Assembly (NCBI RefSeq): GCF_014645495.1
Contig: NZ_BMLV01000004.1
Location: forward strand, 124,001-188,000
DNA from: Cloacibacterium rupense
Lineage (GTDB): Bacteria; Bacteroidota; Bacteroidia; Flavobacteriales; Weeksellaceae
Reading direction: 5' to 3'
DNA length: 64,000 bases
The position numbers and the translations under genes were made by a program. A model generated the notes under the pieces. It saw nothing but the letters and a program-made list of their open reading frames with translations, was not told where the DNA came from and made no database searches. The number at the start of each line of letters is the position of its first letter. The first letter of the stretch is position 1. Shown piece after piece: positions 60,700-64,000 of the stretch.

Positions 60700-63579
60700 A
60701 TGATGCAGACGATGATTGAAAATCAATACACAACACAAAATTTAACAGATAAAAGCGGATACTCTTACCTGCAAGTTCAGAATGATGAAAATGGTGTAAG
60801 AATTTATACTTTAAAAAACGGATTAAAGGTTTATTTGGCTCAAAATAATGATGCTCCTAGAATTCAAACCTATATTCCTGTGAAGACTGGAAGTAATAAT
60901 GATCCAGCTGATAATACAGGATTAGCGCATTATTTAGAACACATGATGTTCAAAGGAACTTCTAAATTAGGAACATTAGATTGGGGAAAAGAAAAAGAGT
61001 TGCTCGGCCAAATTTCTGATTTGTATGAACAGCACAAAGCCGAACAAAATCCCGATAAAAAGAACGAGATTTACAAAAAAATAGATGAAATTTCTCAAGA
61101 AGCTTCCAAATATGCTATTGCCAATGAATATGACAAAGCTATTTCTTCGCTGGGTGCATCGGGAACAAATGCGCACACTTGGCTAGACGAAACGGTTTAC
61201 AAGAATAATATTCCGAATAACGAATTAGAAAAATGGCTTAAAATCGAAAAAGAACGTTTTTCTGATTTGGTTTTGAGATTGTTTCATACTGAATTAGAAT
61301 CGGTTTATGAGGAATTTAATAGAGCTCAAGATAATGATGGCAGATTGGTACATTATGCTTTGATGGAAGAACTTTTCCCAAAACATCCTAATGGTCAACA
61401 AACCACTCTCGGGAAATCTGAGCATTTGAAAAATCCTTCTATGAAGGCAATTCACCAATATTTTAATGATTTTTATGTGCCTAATAATATGGCAATGGTT
61501 TTGGTGGGTGATTTAGATTTTGAAGCAACGATTCTTTTAATCGACCAATATTTCGGGAAATTTGAATACAAAGAACTCCCGAAAAAGAATAAAATAATAG
61601 AAGAACCTTTAACCAAAGTAGTAGAAAAAACGGTGAAAAGTCCTTCTGCACCACGATTGCACATGGCGTGGAGAACAGATTCTTACGGAACACAAGAAGA
61701 AAGATTGGCGGAAGTGGTGGCGCAAATTCTTTCTAATTCTGGGGAAGCTGGTTTGCTGGATTTAAACATTAATCAAAACCAAAAAGCATTGCGTGCGGTA
61801 GCTTATCAATCTGGTTTTAAGCAATACGGAATGTTTACTATGGTGATAATTCCAAAGGAAAATCAAACGTTAGATGAAGCTAAAAATTTGCTTTTAGAAC
61901 AAATAGATTTGGTGAAAAAAGGAGAGTTTCCAGATTGGTTAATTCCTGCCATTATCAATGAAATGAAACTTCAAAAACTGAAAAATTTAGAAACAGCAGA
62001 TGGTTTGGCAACGGTTCTTTATGGTGCATTTATCAGTGAAAGAACTTGGGAAGAAGAATTGAATGAAATCTCAGAATGCGAAAAAATAACGAAAGACGAG
62101 GTAGTAAATTTTGCACAAAATTTCTTTAAAGACAATTATGTTGCCATCAAAAAAGAAAGAGGAGCCAATGAAGATCTCATCAGAGTAGAAAATCCTGGGA
62201 TTACACCGATTAAAATCAACAGAGAGGTTCAATCTGAGTTTTTGACTGAAATTCTTAACGAAAAGTCATCGGAGATTAAACCTCAATTCATTGATTATCA
62301 AAATGAAATAGAAGTAGCCGATGTGAAAGATAAAAAAGTGAGTTTTGTAAAAAATAAGTACAACAACATTGCACAAGTTCACTTGATTTACAAAATGGGA
62401 ACAGACCACGACAAAGAACTTTCCTTAGCAATAGATGTTTTGCAGTTTTTGGGAACAGAAGAATTGCTTCCACATCAATTAAAAGAGGAATTTTATAAAA
62501 TTGGTATCAGCTATAATTTTTATACTTCGGCAGATATTTTCAGAATTTCACTCAGTGGTTTAGAAGAAAATATAGTAAAAGGTTTAGGTTTAATGAAACA
62601 TTGGCTTACTTCCGTGAGACCAGATTCTGAAGTCTATGAAGGAACGGTGGACTTGATTTTAGAAAGCAGAGAAGTAGCCAAAAAAGACAAAAATAAAATA
62701 ATGTCTGCACTCACTCAATATGCCAAATTTGGTGAAAATTCTAGATTAAGAGACGTAATTTCAGAGGCAAGGCTTAAGGAAATTCAAGTAGAAGAATTGA
62801 CGGATAAAATTAAAAATTTAGTCAATTTTCCTTACGAAATTTTCTTTTATGGTAAAGATTTTAATGGGTTTAAAGCGATTGCAGATGATTATATAGAAGT
62901 TTCAATATTAGATATTCCCGAAGCGAGAATTTTCCCAGAGCTTGAAACTCAAGGAAAGGTATTTTTTATCGATTATGATATGGTACAAGTAGAAATGAGC
63001 AAAATTGGTAGAGCTAACGAAATTAATACGTCTAATTTTGGAAAAATTAATGTTTTTAATGAATATTTCGGACGAGGATTGTCTTCTGTGGTTTTTCAGG
63101 AGCTGAGAGAAAGCAAGAGTTTGGCGTATTCAGCGTATGTAAATTATGCCAACGCTAATGCGATAGGAAAACGTAATTATGTAGCTGCTTACATCGGAAC
63201 TCAGGCAAATAAATTACATTTGGCGGTAGATGCTATGGATGATTTGATGAAAGATTTGCCTAGAATTTCTGCGCAGTTCGAAAATGCTAAAAATTCTGCT
63301 TTGAAACAAATTGCTTCTACCAGAATTACTAGAACTAATATTTTCTTCAATTATTTGAATTTGAATAAACTAGATATTTATCACGACATTAGAAAAGATA
63401 TCTACCACGAAATAGAATGTCTAACGATAGATGATTTGGCAGCGTTTTATCATCAAGAAATAAAACCTGTTCAGTATAATGTAGCACTAATTGGTAAAAA
63501 GGAAAATCTTGATATGAAAGCTATTGAGAATCTCGGCGAGTTTCAAGAAGTGACTTTGGAAGAAATTTTTGGGTATTAA
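60700..63579 (+). CDS. M16-family metallopeptidase (two-lobe, insulinase-like)
   Basis: This 959-residue protein has two M16 halves. The inverted zinc motif is HYLEH (His77-Glu80-His81) in NTGLAHYLEHMMFKGTSKLG, and the distal Glu is in LESVYEEFNRAQD. The second half (from about 500) is inactive, as in pitrilysin/insulinase types. No signal peptide is visible, so it may be cytoplasmic, or export may occur by another route. The start is at either of two adjacent ATGs (60700, 60703). Its last 50 bases recur at the window end. Confidence 0.93.
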   Translation: MMQTMIENQYTTQNLTDKSGYSYLQVQNDENGVRIYTLKNGLKVYLAQNNDAPRIQTYIPVKTGSNNDPADNTGLAHYLEHMMFKGTSKLGTLDWGKEKELLGQISDLYEQHKAEQNPDKKNEIYKKIDEISQEASKYAIANEYDKAISSLGASGTNAHTWLDETVYKNNIPNNELEKWLKIEKERFSDLVLRLFHTELESVYEEFNRAQDNDGRLVHYALMEELFPKHPNGQQTTLGKSEHLKNPSMKAIHQYFNDFYVPNNMAMVLVGDLDFEATILLIDQYFGKFEYKELPKKNKIIEEPLTKVVEKTVKSPSAPRLHMAWRTDSYGTQEERLAEVVAQILSNSGEAGLLDLNINQNQKALRAVAYQSGFKQYGMFTMVIIPKENQTLDEAKNLLLEQIDLVKKGEFPDWLIPAIINEMKLQKLKNLETADGLATVLYGAFISERTWEEELNEISECEKITKDEVVNFAQNFFKDNYVAIKKERGANEDLIRVENPGITPIKINREVQSEFLTEILNEKSSEIKPQFIDYQNEIEVADVKDKKVSFVKNKYNNIAQVHLIYKMGTDHDKELSLAIDVLQFLGTEELLPHQLKEEFYKIGISYNFYTSADIFRISLSGLEENIVKGLGLMKHWLTSVRPDSEVYEGTVDLILESREVAKKDKNKIMSALTQYAKFGENSRLRDVISEARLKEIQVEELTDKIKNLVNFPYEIFFYGKDFNGFKAIADDYIEVSILDIPEARIFPELETQGKVFFIDYDMVQVEMSKIGRANEINTSNFGKINVFNEYFGRGLSSVVFQELRESKSLAYSAYVNYANANAIGKRNYVAAYIGTQANKLHLAVDAMDDLMKDLPRISAQFENAKNSALKQIASTRITRTNIFFNYLNLNKLDIYHDIRKDIYHEIECLTIDDLAAFYHQEIKPVQYNVALIGKKENLDMKAIENLGEFQEVTLEEIFGY

Positions 63580-63599
63580 TTGATAATGAGTAAAGAAAT

Positions 63600-63950
63600 A
63601 TGAAAAATTTAATTTTAGGATTATTTTTGATGGTGTCTATCAAAAATTTTTCGCAAGAAAACCAAGAAGGGCAAAAATTCAGATTGTCGCCTGAACAAAA
63701 ACAAAAATCCATCGAAATTCATAAAAAATTTGATGCAGATTTGCTAAAACTTAAAACCAAGCAAGAAAATCAACTCGCCAAAACTAAAAGCGAAAGAAAA
63801 ATTAATAGGTTAAAAAAAATTCATAAAAAACAAATAGATAGTTTGCACGAAGCTCACGAAAAAGAAACCGAACAAATCTATACACCAGAACAATTGGAAC
63901 GTATAAAAAATATGAAAAAGAAAAGACTAGAAAAAAGAAAATCTAGTTAG
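63600..63950 (+). CDS. Small Lys/Glu-rich secreted protein
   Basis: This 116-residue protein has a short signal peptide (LILGLFLMVSIKNFSQ) followed by a highly charged helical region (residues 25-116, rich in Lys, Glu and Gln) with LSPEQKQKSIEIHKKFDADL and a YTPEQLERIKNM motif. The pattern of two helices with a PEQ motif recalls periplasmic Spy/CpxP-like chaperones, but the LTxxQ hallmark is only partly present. It starts 20 bases past the M16 stop, so a shared message is likely. Function inferred only. Confidence 0.75.
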   Translation: MKNLILGLFLMVSIKNFSQENQEGQKFRLSPEQKQKSIEIHKKFDADLLKLKTKQENQLAKTKSERKINRLKKIHKKQIDSLHEAHEKETEQIYTPEQLERIKNMKKKRLEKRKSS

Positions 63951-64000
63951 AAAGCTATTGAGCATCTCTGCGAGTTTCAAGGATTGACTTTAGAAGAGAT
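63951..64000 (+). pseudogene. Degenerate second copy of the M16 gene 3' end, running off the window
   Basis: The last 50 bases match 63517-63566 at 44 of 50 positions and in the same reading phase (KAIE-L-EFQ--TLEE versus KAIENLGEFQEVTLEE). This looks like the tail of a duplicated M16 gene. Whether more lies beyond cannot be told here. Confidence 0.7.

Overview
This window is about 35% GC chromosomal DNA from a member of the Bacteroidetes. It most resembles the Chryseobacterium/Cloacibacterium branch of the Flavobacteriales. Supporting signs are Bacteroidetes -7 promoter motifs (TAnnTTTG), an LpxC-FabZ fusion, a PorX-type response regulator of type IX secretion, a DUF5686 protein, flavobacterial-style intergenic repeats, and signal peptides ending in AQ, SQ or FGQ. 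Nearly everything is ordinary core genome. I see no transposase, phage, CRISPR array, restriction system or recognisable defence island.

Layout. 1-5.0 kb (+): end of glucokinase, a YceI protein, an alpha/beta hydrolase, L-serine dehydratase and a cyanophycinase-like lipoprotein. 5.0-10.1 kb (mostly -): tyrA, a small anchored protein, an alanine-dehydrogenase-like enzyme, tsaE, and porX, with one small + gene. 10.3-18.1 kb (+): an HD hydrolase, then the lipid A cluster lpxD / lpxC-fabZ / lpxA with overlapping or close genes, efp, a second LpxD-like protein, sucD and a beta-barrel protein. 18.2-28.9 kb (-): DUF1304, an ABC-2 transporter pair, a DUF922 protease candidate, dnaJ, grpE, an outer-membrane protein coupled to an Nramp transporter, a DUF937-OmpA fusion and proS. 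29.0-31.5 kb (+): a Trp/Gly-rich lipoprotein and a FadL-like porin. 31.5-40.0 kb (mostly -): ZIP transporter, methyltransferase, glycosyltransferase, folP (+), a four-helix-bundle gene between inverted repeats, M28 peptidase, clpP and dnaG. 40.1-44.4 kb (+ except prfB): a secreted protein, two DedA proteins and a secreted nuclease. 44.4-59.0 kb (-): FAD oxidoreductase, DUF5686 protein, alaS, prmA, a repeat-rich gap, tpiA, a BT_3928-like membrane protein, an NTF2-fold immunity-like protein, DUF1599, a THUMP methyltransferase and a glycosyltransferase. 59.1-59.5 kb (-): a tRNA operon (Ser-GCT, Pro-TGG, Arg-TCT) holding a truncated tRNA relic. 59.6-64.0 kb (+): amidase lipoprotein, M16 peptidase, a small secreted protein, and a second degenerate copy of the M16 3' end running off the window.

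How the genes work together. Envelope work dominates: lipid A acylation, outer-membrane barrels, peptidoglycan amidase, glycosyltransferases, DedA lipid handling and T9SS control. Alongside are translation genes (proS, alaS, prfB, efp, prmA, tsaE, tRNAs), replication (dnaG), proteostasis (clpP, dnaJ, grpE) and metal uptake (Nramp with a coupled outer-membrane partner, ZIP).

The most interesting observations are: two intergenic elements at 23.7 and 52.7 kb that look like copies of one structured RNA, with a compensatory change in the outer helix; a primase that has lost three of four zinc ligands and a DnaJ with only two of four zinc motifs; the tRNA relic; the 3'-end duplication of the M16 gene; a perfect inverted repeat on the Nramp promoter; and a second LpxD lacking the usual acyl-chain motif. 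I found no convincing new multi-gene system. All family assignments come from reading the sequence, without database searches.
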